DNA of 64,000 nucleotides from Pseudomonas solani (GTDB lineage Bacteria; Pseudomonadota; Gammaproteobacteria; Pseudomonadales; Pseudomonadaceae): positions 1,148,501 to 1,212,500 of the forward strand of contig NZ_AP023081.1 of assembly GCF_026072635.1 (NCBI RefSeq), written 5' to 3'. Positions 48,715 to 57,108 of the stretch are shown here, piece by piece (position 1 is the stretch's first letter; each line of letters opens with the position of its first letter). The position numbers were made by a program, and so were the translations under genes. The notes below the pieces were generated by a model. The model had not been told where the DNA came from, searched no databases, and saw only the letters and a program-made list of their open reading frames with translations.

Positions 48715-49972
48715 TCTCGGCATCAAGCCGGGCCTGTTCGGCACCACCGGCCTGGCCGGCGGCCTGTTGCGCCGGCTGGTGCTGGCCCAGCTGGAAGGGC
48801 TGCGCCACGGCCAGTTGACCGTGCTGGAGGACGGCGAGGAACGGGTCTTCGGCGACGCTCAGGCTGAACTCAGGGCACGTATCGAGGTGCAGGATGCGGC
48901 GGTCTGGCCGCTGGTGGCGGCCAACGGCTCCATCGGCTCGGGGGAGGCCTATATCCACGGTTACTGGACCACGCCGGACCTCACGGCGGTGATCCGCGTG
49001 TTCGTCGCCAACCTGGATGTGCTCGACGGCATGGAACGCGGCCTGGCTTTGCTGGGGAGGCCCCTGGTGCAGGGCCTGCACTGGCTCAACCGCAACACCC
49101 GGGCCGGCTCGCGGCGCAACATCGCCGCCCATTACGACCTGGGCAACGACCTGTTCGAGCAGATGCTCGACCCCACCATGATGTACTCCGCCGCGCAGTT
49201 CGCCAGCCCCGAGCAGAGCCTGGAGCAGGCCCAGTTGAACAAGCTGGAACGCATCTGCCGCAAGCTCGACCTCAAGCCCGACGACCACCTGCTGGAGATC
49301 GGCACCGGCTGGGGCAGCATGGCGCTCTACGCCGCCACCCACCACGGCTGCCGGGTGACGACCACTACCCTGTCCCGCGAGCAGTACGAGTACACCCGCC
49401 AGCGCATCGAGGAGCAGGGCCTGCAATCACGCGTCACCCTGCTGCTGCAGGACTACCGCGACCTCGACGGGCGCTTCGACAAGCTGGTCTCCATCGAGAT
49501 GGTCGAGGCGGTGGGCCACCGCTTCCTGCCCGCCTATTTCAAGCAGTGCGCACGCCTGCTCAAGGACGACGGGCTGATGCTGCTGCAGGCCATCACCATG
49601 CGCGACCAGCGTTACGAGCAGGCCAAACGCAGCGTCGACTTCATCCAGCGCTACATCTTCCCCGGGGGCGCCCTGCCCTCGGTGCAGAAGATGCTGGAGG
49701 TGATCACCCGCCACAGCGACATGAACCTGCTGCACATGGAGGACTTCGGTCCCCACTACGCACGCACCCTGCGCCACTGGCACGACAACCTGCGCGCAGC
49801 GCGCGGGCGCCTGGAGCAACTGGGCTACGACGAAACCTTCTACCGGCTCTGGGAGTTCTACCTGTGCTACTGCGAGGGTGGCTTCCTGGAGCGCGCCATC
49901 GGCACCGCACAGTTGGTGCTGGCCAAGCCCGGCGCGCGCCCGCCGTCACTGCTCGGCCGCCTGGATGCCTAG
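48701..49972 (+). CDS. Cfa-like SAM-dependent fatty-acid methyltransferase with altered bicarbonate site
   Basis: A 423-residue cyclopropane-synthase-family enzyme. NIAAHYDLGNDLFEQMLDPT is near residue 140, the SAM loop LLEIGTGWGSMALYAA near residue 200, and IFPGGALPSVQKMLEV near residue 320. E. coli Cfa holds a catalytic bicarbonate with Cys139, Glu239, His266, Ile268 and Tyr317. Here the Cys position (MYSA) is Ala and the His position (LLQAIT) is Gln, while the Glu (MVEAVG) and Ile remain. So it may methylate unsaturated lipids without closing a cyclopropane, as UfaM-type enzymes do (inference). It is coupled to DUF1365 and DUF2878 in the photolyase operon. Confidence 0.88.
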   Translation: MKSTSLGIKPGLFGTTGLAGGLLRRLVLAQLEGLRHGQLTVLEDGEERVFGDAQAELRARIEVQDAAVWPLVAANGSIGSGEAYIHGYWTTPDLTAVIRVFVANLDVLDGMERGLALLGRPLVQGLHWLNRNTRAGSRRNIAAHYDLGNDLFEQMLDPTMMYSAAQFASPEQSLEQAQLNKLERICRKLDLKPDDHLLEIGTGWGSMALYAATHHGCRVTTTTLSREQYEYTRQRIEEQGLQSRVTLLLQDYRDLDGRFDKLVSIEMVEAVGHRFLPAYFKQCARLLKDDGLMLLQAITMRDQRYEQAKRSVDFIQRYIFPGGALPSVQKMLEVITRHSDMNLLHMEDFGPHYARTLRHWHDNLRAARGRLEQLGYDETFYRLWEFYLCYCEGGFLERAIGTAQLVLAKPGARPPSLLGRLDA

Positions 49973-50474
49973 GCAGCTGGCCAATGCGGTGCTGTTCCAG
50001 CTGGGCTGGTTCGCCTGCCTGTTCGCCGCCAACCAGCCGCTCCTGCTGCTGGTGGCGCCGGCGATCCTGGCGCTGCACGTCCTCTGCATCGGCTCCTGGT
50101 CGGAGGATGGCCGCCTGGTGATCGCGGTGACGCTGCTGGGCAGCCTGCTGGACTGCCTGTTGCTCAACCTCGGCCTGTTCGACTTCGGCTACGGCGGGCA
50201 CCTGATCCCGCCCTGGCTGGTATTGCTCTGGGCACTGCTGGGCACCACGCTCAACCATTGCCTGGCCTGGACTGCCCGGCCCTGGTGGCTGGCCAGCCTG
50301 CTGGGCGCCATCGCCGCACCGCTGTCGTACCTGGCCGGCGCGCGCGTGGCCGGGGTCGGCCTGCCCTTCGGCACGCTGCCGAGCCTGCTGGTACTGGCGC
50401 TCATCTGGGCCGCCGTGTTGCCGTTGCTGCATCGCCTGGCGAGGCAGTTGAAGCGGCCAAGGCCGAGCACCTGA
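49965..50474 (+). CDS. DUF2878 family membrane protein
   Basis: A 169-residue membrane protein with about five helices (QLANAVLFQLGWFACLFAAN, then LLLLVAPAILALHVLC, LLGSLLDCLLLNLGLF, PPWLVLLWALLGTTLNHCLA and LPSLLVLALIWAAVLPLLHR). This is the DUF2878 pattern, a family that closes similar phr-cfa operons. Function unknown. It starts at ATG 49965 inside the last codons of the Cfa-like gene (8-base overlap). The YkgJ-type gene follows after 47 bases and may be co-transcribed. An inner-membrane location is expected. Confidence 0.87.
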   Translation: MPRQLANAVLFQLGWFACLFAANQPLLLLVAPAILALHVLCIGSWSEDGRLVIAVTLLGSLLDCLLLNLGLFDFGYGGHLIPPWLVLLWALLGTTLNHCLAWTARPWWLASLLGAIAAPLSYLAGARVAGVGLPFGTLPSLLVLALIWAAVLPLLHRLARQLKRPRPST

Positions 50475-50521
50475 TCGCCCCGGCAACCGGAGCGCATGCC
50501 TTTGCCGTAAACTCCGCGCCC

Positions 50522-50848
50522 ATGAGCCCTTCGCTGATTCCCGTCCAACAACTGCCTGCCGCCCCCGAGATCACCTGCGCCACCTGCGCCGCCTGCTGCT
50601 GCCAGCTGGAAGTGATGCTGATCACCGACACCGGCGTGCCCGAACGCTTCATCGAAACCGATGACTGGGGCGGCGACGTCATGGCGCGCCTGGACGACGG
50701 CTGGTGCGCCGCGCTGGACCGCGACACCATGCTCTGCACCATCTACGAAAACCGCCCGCTGATCTGCCGCGAGTTCGAGATGGGCGAAGCCGATTGCCTG
50801 GATGAACGCCGGGGCATCGACAGCGCCTATGGGCGGGGCGCGGCCTGA
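50522..50848 (+). CDS. YkgJ family cysteine-cluster protein
   Basis: A 108-residue protein with a Cys cluster at the N-terminus (ITCATCAACCCQLEVMLITD) and further Cys in WCAALDRDTMLCTIY, RPLICREFEMG and EADC. It matches the YkgJ family of predicted Fe-S or zinc-binding proteins. There is no signal peptide. The ATG at 50522 is the best start, since the open frame upstream lies in the DUF2878 region and is out of family. It is 47 bases past DUF2878 on the same strand, so it may be the last gene of the photolyase operon. Role unknown. Confidence 0.85.
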   Translation: MSPSLIPVQQLPAAPEITCATCAACCCQLEVMLITDTGVPERFIETDDWGGDVMARLDDGWCAALDRDTMLCTIYENRPLICREFEMGEADCLDERRGIDSAYGRGAA

Positions 50849-50860
50849 GCGCCCTGACGG

Positions 50861-50883
50861 CCCCGGGCTGAAGCCCGGGCTAC
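50861..50883. repeat. REP-like palindrome, family B copy 3
   Basis: CCCCGGGCTGAAGCCCGGGC followed by TAC, the reverse orientation of the copies at 19588-19610 and 24117-24139. It is located just past the YkgJ-type gene. Confidence 0.75.
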
Positions 50884-51076
50884 GAAGCCTGCGTGTGGGA
50901 AGTCCCTGGAGAAGGGGCGGCCTGCATGGGGAATGAATTTCCCCCTACCAATAGTTCTCGTGCCGGCATCGTTGGGCGAATGAATTGGTTCTGTCTGCGT
51001 TAGCTGTTGTGGTTTTAATGCAAGCGCTCAAGCACGGCTATTTCCGGGCACCTAAGGGTTTGTGCCACCTCCACCG

Positions 51077-51108
51077 CATGGGTTTCGCTGCGCTCTACCC
51101 ATCCTACG
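51077..51108. repeat. Dispersed imperfect palindrome, family A copy 3
   Basis: CATGGGTTTCGCTGCGCTCT followed by ACCCATCCTAC. It is the same element as at 13811-13842, with small changes in the loop. Confidence 0.75.
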
Positions 51109-51119
51109 AAAGCCGCCGT

Positions 51120-51450
51120 CACGTGCGCGCTGGGTTGGTGCGCACATCAAGGTAAGGATTCGAGCGAAGAAAGTTGGAGCAGCCGCCAACGCCCCTCCAG
51201 GAGGCCGAACGCAGTCGTTGCGTCGGGGGACGAGCGGCATGGATGCCGCGAGAGGCGCGCCAGGCCATGGATGGCCCATCGCGCCGGCCCCCGATAGCGA
51301 CGATGGAGTGAGGGAACCCCGGCGAAGCCGGGGCCGGATGATGGGGCAAGCCTCTTTGGTTTCTTTCTTGGCGACTGAAGAAAGAGACTCGCCCGGGTGG
51401 GCGAAACCAGAAGCACCAACAAAACTCGGCAATCAGCTGGGCTCAATTCT
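51120..51450. repeat. Structured intergenic repeat-like element
   Basis: The stretch contains a chain of local palindromes: GGCATGGATGCCG, GGCCATGGATGGCC, CCCCGGCGAAGCCGGGG, TTTCTTTCTTGGCGACTGAA, and CGCCCGGGTGGGCG. From memory it resembles a dispersed non-coding element seen in many Pseudomonas contigs that is often mis-annotated as small proteins. Only one copy is in this window, so the repeat status is not shown here. Confidence 0.5.
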
Positions 51451-51528
51451 TCTAGCAACACTTAACGCAGACAGAGCCAATGAATTCGCCCCTACGAAAA
51501 GGCGCTGGGCGGGATATCCAAAGGCCAT

Positions 51529-51554
51529 AAAAAAACCGGGCGCTGGGCCCGGTT
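51529..51554 (-). terminator. Terminator after pagL
   Basis: AACCGGG (51534-51540) and CCCGGTT (51548-51554) form the stem. On the minus strand the complement of the A-run at 51529-51535 gives a strong T-tract. It lies 18 bases past the pagL stop. Confidence 0.88.
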
Positions 51555-51571
51555 CTTCGTGTCACTCGCGC

Positions 51572-52087
51572 TTAGAAGGAAACGCGGTAGTGCAGGCTGT
51601 ACGCCTCGACGCCATCGTTCGGCTGCTTGATGCCGGCGTTGGAGTAGTGAATGGCGCGAACGCCGACTTCCTGGTTGCTGAAGCGCAGGCCGGCGCCGAT
51701 GCGGTCTTCGAACTGGAAGGAGGAGCCCAGCTCGTTGTCTTCCAGTTCGGTATTGGCGAACAGGGCGACACCGATGCCAGCTTCGACATAAGGCTTCACG
51801 GTTTCGCCGGCGAACTCGTAGACGAACACCGGGGCGAAGGAAATGCTGTGGTTGCTGGAGGTCTTGTCGCCGTCCCAGTAGGTGTAGCCGGCATCCCAGT
51901 AGCCGGTCAGGCGGCCGACGTCGGTCTGGAACCAGCTGCTGGAGAAATCGAACTGGGTAGCGAGGCGATAGACCATGGTCGATTCGCCGGTCTGACCAAC
52001 ATCGAGAGAAACATCAGCTGCCTGCGCTGCAACAGCTTGCCCTACGCAAATGGCTGCAACGGCAGCCAAAGAGAACAGTTTCTTCAT
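51572..52087 (-). CDS. pagL: Lipid A 3-O-deacylase PagL
   Basis: A 171-residue outer-membrane enzyme that removes the 3-O acyl chain of lipid A. The signal peptide (MKKLFSLAAVAAICVGQAVA, cleavage near residue 23) leads to a small beta-barrel. The catalytic His-x-Ser is in AIHYSNAGI near residue 146, and the protein ends SLHYRVSF with a terminal Phe. It stands alone on the minus strand, in front of a long non-coding stretch and after murI (also minus), matching the location I recall in PAO1 (PA4661). Regulation could follow envelope-stress or PhoP signals, but nothing in the sequence shows this. Confidence 0.93.
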   Translation of the reverse strand: MKKLFSLAAVAAICVGQAVAAQAADVSLDVGQTGESTMVYRLATQFDFSSSWFQTDVGRLTGYWDAGYTYWDGDKTSSNHSISFAPVFVYEFAGETVKPYVEAGIGVALFANTELEDNELGSSFQFEDRIGAGLRFSNQEVGVRAIHYSNAGIKQPNDGVEAYSLHYRVSF

Positions 52088-52198
52088 GGAAACTTCCTTA
52101 TTCAGACTTAATCGACAGGTTCAAAACGTACGATTTGTAGCGATTATAGATACGTTTGGACTAAGAGAAAGACGGCCCCTGGCAAGTTCAAGGTATTT

Positions 52199-52996
52199 TT
52201 AAAAGCCGAGATCCGCTACGCAAACGGCCTCATTTCCCCATAGCGCAGGCAGCACATTCTGCATCGCTGCAGGCTCGCCACTGCTCCAGAAACGACAGGC
52301 TTGAGCCGGCCCACGCGCCAGCAGGTCACGGGCTTCGAGCAGGCGTTGCAGCTGCCGCGCCACCGCGGCGCCGGTGTCCACCAGGCGTACCGACTCAGGG
52401 ACCATGCCAGCCAGCAACGGACGCAGGAAGGGGTAATGGGTGCAGCCGAGGATCAGCGTGTCGCAGCCCTCGGCCAACAGCGGTTGCACGTAGCCCCAGA
52501 GCAGCGCACGGGTCGCTTCGCTGTCGAGGTCACCCATCTCGATGCGCTCCACCAGGCCCGGGCAGGGCTGGGTGACCACACGCACGTCATTGGCGAACCG
52601 GTCGAGCAGCGCGGCGAACTTGGCGCTTTTCAGGGTACCGGTGGTGGCGAGCACGCCGACCACGCCGGAGCGCGTGGCGGCCGCTGCGGGCTTGACCGCC
52701 GGCTCCATGCCGACGATGGGCAGCTGTGGATAACGCTCTCGCAAGTCAGCTACCGCTGCGACTGTGGCGGTGTTGCAGGCCAGCACCAGCGCCTTGGCGC
52801 CGCGCTCCAGCAGGAAGCGGGTGATCACCTGGCTGCGCTCGCGGATGAAGTCCTGGCTCTTCTCGCCATAGGGGATATGGCCACTGTCGGCCACGTACAT
52901 CAGGGATTCGCTCGGCAACAACGCGCGGATTTCGCGCAGCACCGAAAGGCCGCCGACGCCGGAGTCGAAGACGCCGACGGGGGCCTGGTCAGGCAT
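52199..52996 (-). CDS. murI: Glutamate racemase
   Basis: A 265-residue enzyme supplying D-glutamate for peptidoglycan. The N-terminus has VGVFDSGVGGLSVLREIRAL. The two catalytic Cys are in LACNTATV near residue 74 and LGCTHYPFL near residue 184. I chose ATG 52996, with GGGA seven bases upstream. ATG 53002 is close but lacks spacing, and the open frame to 53176 overlaps moeB. It overlaps the moeB 3' end by eight bases, as expected in the murI-moeB-prmC-prfA-hemA operon, of which it is the last gene. Confidence 0.94.
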   Translation of the reverse strand: MPDQAPVGVFDSGVGGLSVLREIRALLPSESLMYVADSGHIPYGEKSQDFIRERSQVITRFLLERGAKALVLACNTATVAAVADLRERYPQLPIVGMEPAVKPAAAATRSGVVGVLATTGTLKSAKFAALLDRFANDVRVVTQPCPGLVERIEMGDLDSEATRALLWGYVQPLLAEGCDTLILGCTHYPFLRPLLAGMVPESVRLVDTGAAVARQLQRLLEARDLLARGPAQACRFWSSGEPAAMQNVLPALWGNEAVCVADLGF

Positions 52997-53744
52997 GCCC
53001 ATTCCCACAGACGGCACACCCCGGATCGCGCTTGACCCGCAGCTCGCGGAAGCGGCTGCCGAGGGCGTCCACCAGCAGCAGGCGGCCCACCAGGGGCTCG
53101 CCGAAACCGGCCAGCAGCTTGAGTGCTTCCAGGGCCTGCAGGCTGCCGACCATGCCCACCAGCGGGCCGACCACACCGGCTTCGCTGCAGGTCAACTCGG
53201 CTTCGCTGCCGTGGCCATAAAGGCAGTGGTAGCAGGGGCTATCGTCGCGTCGCGGGTCGAACACCGAAAGCTGGCCTTCGAGACGGATCGCAGCGCCGGA
53301 AACCAGCGGCTTGCGCGCGGCCACGCAGGCGGCGTTGACCGCCTCGCGGGTGCCGAAGTTGTCGGTGCAATCGAGCACCAGGTCCACGGCCGCGACGGCA
53401 GCAGCCAGGGAGTCGACATCCAGCGCGGCACGGTAAGGCACCAGGCGCACCTCGGGGTTGAGCGCGGTGAGCCGAGCCATGGCCGAGTCGACCTTGGGCT
53501 GCCCGACGCTCTGGCTGTCGTGGATGATCTGGCGCTGCAGGTTGGTCAGGTCGACGCTGTCGAAATCCGCCAGGTGCAGCTCGCCGACACCGGCAGCGGC
53601 CAGGTAGAGGGCGACCGGCGAGCCAAGGCCACCGACACCGACGATGAGTACACGGGCCTGCTTCAGGCGCAGCTGGCCATCGACGTCGATCTGCGGCAGG
53701 AGAATCTGCCGGCTGTAACGCAGGAGTTCTTCGTCGCTCAGCAT
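52989..53744 (-). CDS. moeB: ThiF-type adenylyltransferase MoeB
   Basis: A 251-residue E1-like protein that adenylates the C-terminus of MoaD for molybdopterin synthesis (possibly also ThiS-like proteins). The nucleotide-binding loop is VLIVGVGGLGSPVALYLAAA, then NLQRQIIHDSQSVGQPK. Zinc-binding Cys are in SPCYHCLYG and GCAVCG near the C-terminus. Overlaps with murI (8 bases) and prmC (7 bases) indicate an operon. MoeB versus HesA/ThiF cannot be settled by sequence alone, but the prmC-moeB-murI order supports moeB. Confidence 0.92.
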   Translation of the reverse strand: MLSDEELLRYSRQILLPQIDVDGQLRLKQARVLIVGVGGLGSPVALYLAAAGVGELHLADFDSVDLTNLQRQIIHDSQSVGQPKVDSAMARLTALNPEVRLVPYRAALDVDSLAAAVAAVDLVLDCTDNFGTREAVNAACVAARKPLVSGAAIRLEGQLSVFDPRRDDSPCYHCLYGHGSEAELTCSEAGVVGPLVGMVGSLQALEALKLLAGFGEPLVGRLLLVDALGSRFRELRVKRDPGCAVCGNGHA

Positions 53745-54568
53745 GGCAGGCGGCCCAGGCTGATGCGTTCGTGGCCGCCCAGGTCGCGACGGCTTTCCAC
53801 CGCCTCGAAGCCCTGGCGGGACAGCAGCTCGCGCACGGCGGCGGCCTGGTCGTAGCCATGTTCCAGCAGCAGCCAGCCACCGGCATTCAGGTGTGCGGGG
53901 GCTTCGCTGATGATCAGGCGGATGTCGTCCAGCCCGTCGGCACCGGAGACCAGCGCACTGGCCGGCTCGAAACGCACGTCACCTTCGCTCAGGTGCGGGT
54001 CGCGGGCGGCGATGTAGGGCGGGTTGCTGACGATGAGGTCGAAGCGCTCGCCAGCCAGGGCGGAGAACCAGTGGCCCTCGCGGAATTCGACGTTGTCCAG
54101 CTTCAGGCGTACGCGGTTGCGTTCGGCCAGGGCCACGGCATCGCCGATGCGGTCAACGCCGATCAGGCGCCAGCCCGGGCGCTCGCTGGCCAGGGCCAGG
54201 ACGATGGCGCCGCTGCCGGTGCCCAGGTCGAGCACGCGGGCGGGGGTGGCCGGCACCAGGGCCAGGGCGCTTTCCACCAGCAGCTCGGTGTCGGGACGCG
54301 GGATCAGGGTGTGCGGGGCGACTTCCAGGTCCAGGCTCCAGAAGCCCTGCTGCCCGAGGATGTAGGCCACCGGCTCGCCGTTGCGCCGACGCTCCAGGTA
54401 GCTGGCGTAAAGCTCGGCGGCCTCGCCACTGACCACACGCTCGGGCCAGGTATGCAGGAAGCTGCGCGGCTTGCCCAGGGCGGCGGCGAGCAGCAGCTCG
54501 GCGTCCAGGCGGGCGCTCGGCGAGCCCGGCAGGCGGGCCTCGCTTAGCAGGCTGGCGATGATGGTCAC
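53738..54568 (-). CDS. prmC: Release factor glutamine methyltransferase PrmC
   Basis: A 276-residue SAM-dependent enzyme that N5-methylates the glutamine of the GGQ motif in RF1 and RF2. It has RVLDLGTGSGAIVLALASER near residue 113 and the catalytic NPPY at DLIVSNPPYIAARDPHL near residue 182. The start is a GTG at 54568, behind GGGAG, and the open frame to 54655 belongs to the prfA 3' region. It is one base after the prfA stop, so the modifying enzyme is co-expressed with its substrate. Confidence 0.95.
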   Translation of the reverse strand: MTIIASLLSEARLPGSPSARLDAELLLAAALGKPRSFLHTWPERVVSGEAAELYASYLERRRNGEPVAYILGQQGFWSLDLEVAPHTLIPRPDTELLVESALALVPATPARVLDLGTGSGAIVLALASERPGWRLIGVDRIGDAVALAERNRVRLKLDNVEFREGHWFSALAGERFDLIVSNPPYIAARDPHLSEGDVRFEPASALVSGADGLDDIRLIISEAPAHLNAGGWLLLEHGYDQAAAVRELLSRQGFEAVESRRDLGGHERISLGRLPC

Positions 54569-54569
54569 G

Positions 54570-55652
54570 TCAGTCTCCCAGGGCGGCCAGCTGGTCGGCC
54601 TGGTATTCGGCGAGCAGCGGTTCGATGACCGCTTCGACGCCACCGGCGAGCACATCGTCCAGGGCGTAGAGGGTCAGGTTGATACGGTGATCGGTGACCC
54701 GCCCCTGGGGATAGTTGTAGGTGCGGATGCGCTCGGAACGGTCGCCGGAGCCCACCAGCAGCTTGCGGGTGTCGGAGATTTCCTTGTGCGCGGCGGCTTC
54801 CTGCTGGTCGTTCAGCCTGGCCGCCAGCCAGGCCATGGCCTTGGCGCGGTTCTTGTGCTGCGAGCGCTCTTCCTGGCACTCGACCACGATCCCGGAGGGG
54901 ATGTGGGTGATGCGCACGGCGGAGTCGGTCTTGTTCACGTGCTGGCCGCCGGCGCCGGAGGAGCGGTAGGTGTCCACGCGCAGGTCGGCCGGGTTGATCT
55001 CGATGGCGGCCTGTTCGTCCGGCTCGGGGAGCACGGCGACGGTGCAGGCGGAGGTGTGGATGCGGCCCTGAGATTCGGTTTCCGGCACCCGCTGCACGCG
55101 GTGCGCACCGGACTCGAACTTGAGCTTGGCGTAGACGTTGTCGCCCTCGACGCGGGCGATCACCTCTTTATAGCCACCGTGCTCGCCTTCGTTCTCGGAG
55201 AGGATCTCCACCCGCCAGCCCTGGCGCTCGGCATAGCGCGAGTACATGCGGAACAGGTCGCCGGAGAAGATAGCCGCCTCGTCGCCACCGGTGCCGGCGC
55301 GGATTTCGAGGAACACGTTGCGACCGTCGTTGGGGTCCTTGGGCAGCAGCATGCGCTGCAGGCGCGCCTCCAGCTCGACCAGCTGCTCGCGGGCCTGGGC
55401 GACTTCTTCCTCAGCCATCTCGCGCAGGTCCGGGTCGCTGTCCTTGAGCAGCGCCTGGGCGCCCTCGAGATCGGACTGCACCTTGCGGAATTCACGGAAG
55501 GCCAGGTAGACGGGCTCGACCTCGGCGTATTCCTTGGAATACGCGCGGAACTTGCTCTGGTCGCTGATGACTTCGGCATCGCCGAGCAGGGCCGTGAGTT
55601 CCTCGAAACGATCCTGGAGGATGTCGAGCTTGTTGAGCAGTGACGCTTTCAT
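54570..55652 (-). CDS. prfA: Peptide chain release factor 1
   Basis: A 360-residue RF1 that ends translation at UAA and UAG. The GGQ motif is in RSSGAGGQHVNKTDSAVRIT near residue 230-249. The helical domain 1 is at the start, and the C-terminus has TYNYPQGRVTDHRINLTLY. Length is typical. Its ATG overlaps the hemA stop by four bases (ATGA). It sits in the hemA-prfA-prmC-moeB-murI operon, an arrangement common to Pseudomonas. Confidence 0.97.
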   Translation of the reverse strand: MKASLLNKLDILQDRFEELTALLGDAEVISDQSKFRAYSKEYAEVEPVYLAFREFRKVQSDLEGAQALLKDSDPDLREMAEEEVAQAREQLVELEARLQRMLLPKDPNDGRNVFLEIRAGTGGDEAAIFSGDLFRMYSRYAERQGWRVEILSENEGEHGGYKEVIARVEGDNVYAKLKFESGAHRVQRVPETESQGRIHTSACTVAVLPEPDEQAAIEINPADLRVDTYRSSGAGGQHVNKTDSAVRITHIPSGIVVECQEERSQHKNRAKAMAWLAARLNDQQEAAAHKEISDTRKLLVGSGDRSERIRTYNYPQGRVTDHRINLTLYALDDVLAGGVEAVIEPLLAEYQADQLAALGD

Positions 55653-56923
55653 TGGGCTTGCTTGTCCGTGCCCTCGTCGAGGGCGAAGAGTTCCTGGGCC
55701 ACGGCCAGCGCATCGAAGCGACCGTCGGCGGAGAGTTTTTTCAGCTGCACGCTGGGGGCATGCAGCAGCTTGTTGGTGAGCCCGCGGGCGAGCTGGGCCA
55801 TGACATCTTCGGCGGAACTGCCGTTGGCCAGCATGCGCTGCGCCTTGGCCAGTTCCTCGTCACGGGTGCGTTCGGCCTGCTGGCGGTAGGCGCGCAGCAC
55901 GTCCACGGCAGCCAGTTCGCGCAGGCGCTGCATGAACTCGACCACACCGCCACCGACCAGCTCCTCGGCGGCCTGGGCGGCGCCCTGGCGGCTCTTGAGG
56001 TTTTCGGCGACCACTTCGTGGAGGTCGTCGACGGTATAGAGGTAGACGTCGTCCAACTCGCCGACTTCGGGTTCGATGTCGCGCGGCACGGCGATGTCGA
56101 CCATGAAGATCGGCTTGTGCTTGCGCTGCTTCAGCGCACGCTCGACCGCGCCCTTGCCGAGGATCGGCAACTGGCTGGCGGTGGAACTGATGACGATGTC
56201 GCTGTTGACCAGCTCGTCGGGGATATCGGCCAGCAGCACGGCGTGGGCACCGAACTGCTCGGCGAGCATGCTGGCGCGTTCGAGGGTGCGGTTGGCGACG
56301 ACGATGCGCTTCACACCCTGCTCGTGCAGATGGCGGGCGACCAGGGTGATGGTCTCGCCGGCGCCGATGAGCAGCGCCTGGCTGCGGTGCATGTCGGTGA
56401 AGATCTGCTTGGCCAGGCTGACTGCGGCGAAGGCCACGGAGACCGGGTTCTCACCGATCGCGGTGTCGGTGCGCACGGTCTTGGCGGTGCTGAAGGTGGC
56501 CTGGAACAGCCGGCCCAGCAGCGGGCCGACGGTGCCGGCCTCACGCGCCACGGCGTAGGCGGACTTCATCTGGCCGAGGATCTGCGGCTCGCCGAGGACC
56601 ATGGAGTCGAGCCCCGACGCGACACGCATCATGTGGCGTACGGCGGCATCGTCCTGGTGCACGTAGGCGCAGGCACGCAGCTCTTCGAGGCTGAGGTTGT
56701 GGTAGCCGGCCAGCCAGGCCAGGACTTCGTCGGCGCTGATCTGCTCCTGCTCCAGGTACAGCTCGCTGCGGTTGCAGGTGGAGAGGATCGCCGCCTCGCG
56801 GCTGGCCGTGAGGTTGCACAGCTGCCGCAGCGCCTCGACCAATTGCTCGGGAGTAAAAGCCACGCGCTCACGTACATCCACGGACGCGGTTTTGTGGTTG
56901 ATACCGAGGGCAAGAAAGGCCAT
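55649..56923 (-). CDS. hemA: Glutamyl-tRNA reductase
   Basis: A 424-residue enzyme that reduces glutamyl-tRNA to glutamate-1-semialdehyde with NADPH, the first committed step of tetrapyrrole synthesis. The catalytic Cys is in LSTCNRSELYLEQ near residue 50. The NADPH fold has ALLIGAGETITLVARHLHEQ near residue 183, and a C-terminal helical dimerisation domain follows. It is the first gene of the leftward operon. The 56924-57108 gap contains the divergent promoters of hemA and the TPR gene. The control of heme synthesis by hemA expression is well known, but no specific operator is visible here. Confidence 0.97.
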   Translation of the reverse strand: MAFLALGINHKTASVDVRERVAFTPEQLVEALRQLCNLTASREAAILSTCNRSELYLEQEQISADEVLAWLAGYHNLSLEELRACAYVHQDDAAVRHMMRVASGLDSMVLGEPQILGQMKSAYAVAREAGTVGPLLGRLFQATFSTAKTVRTDTAIGENPVSVAFAAVSLAKQIFTDMHRSQALLIGAGETITLVARHLHEQGVKRIVVANRTLERASMLAEQFGAHAVLLADIPDELVNSDIVISSTASQLPILGKGAVERALKQRKHKPIFMVDIAVPRDIEPEVGELDDVYLYTVDDLHEVVAENLKSRQGAAQAAEELVGGGVVEFMQRLRELAAVDVLRAYRQQAERTRDEELAKAQRMLANGSSAEDVMAQLARGLTNKLLHAPSVQLKKLSADGRFDALAVAQELFALDEGTDKQAQ

Positions 56924-57108
56924 GCAGGGTCGCTAACGGAAACGGGAGGCGCGCAATTGTCCTCCTTCAACAGATTGAGAACAACCACCGCTCGCTATTG
57001 TCACAATCACCATGAACCGGCCCAACAATGTATCGGCCCTTGCCCCATGGGCTTGCCCAGCCGCTTGTGTCATGATGCTCCGACCGCAGGTTAGTCGCCT
57101 TTTCCCCT

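Larger units (their letters stand above)
50849..51571. other. 723-base gene-free region with repeats
   Basis: The region holds a family B palindrome (50861-50883), a family A palindrome (51077-51108), a GC-skewed structured stretch (51120-51450) and the pagL terminator (51529-51554). Open frames here are short or lack ribosome sites, and I see no convincing gene. The AT-richer part at 50990-51060 could be remnant promoter or leader sequence. Confidence 0.6.

Noticed and set aside
51062..52111. A 349-codon frame through the intergenic region into pagL
   Set aside because: The first half is repeat sequence without a ribosome site and the second half is antisense to pagL.
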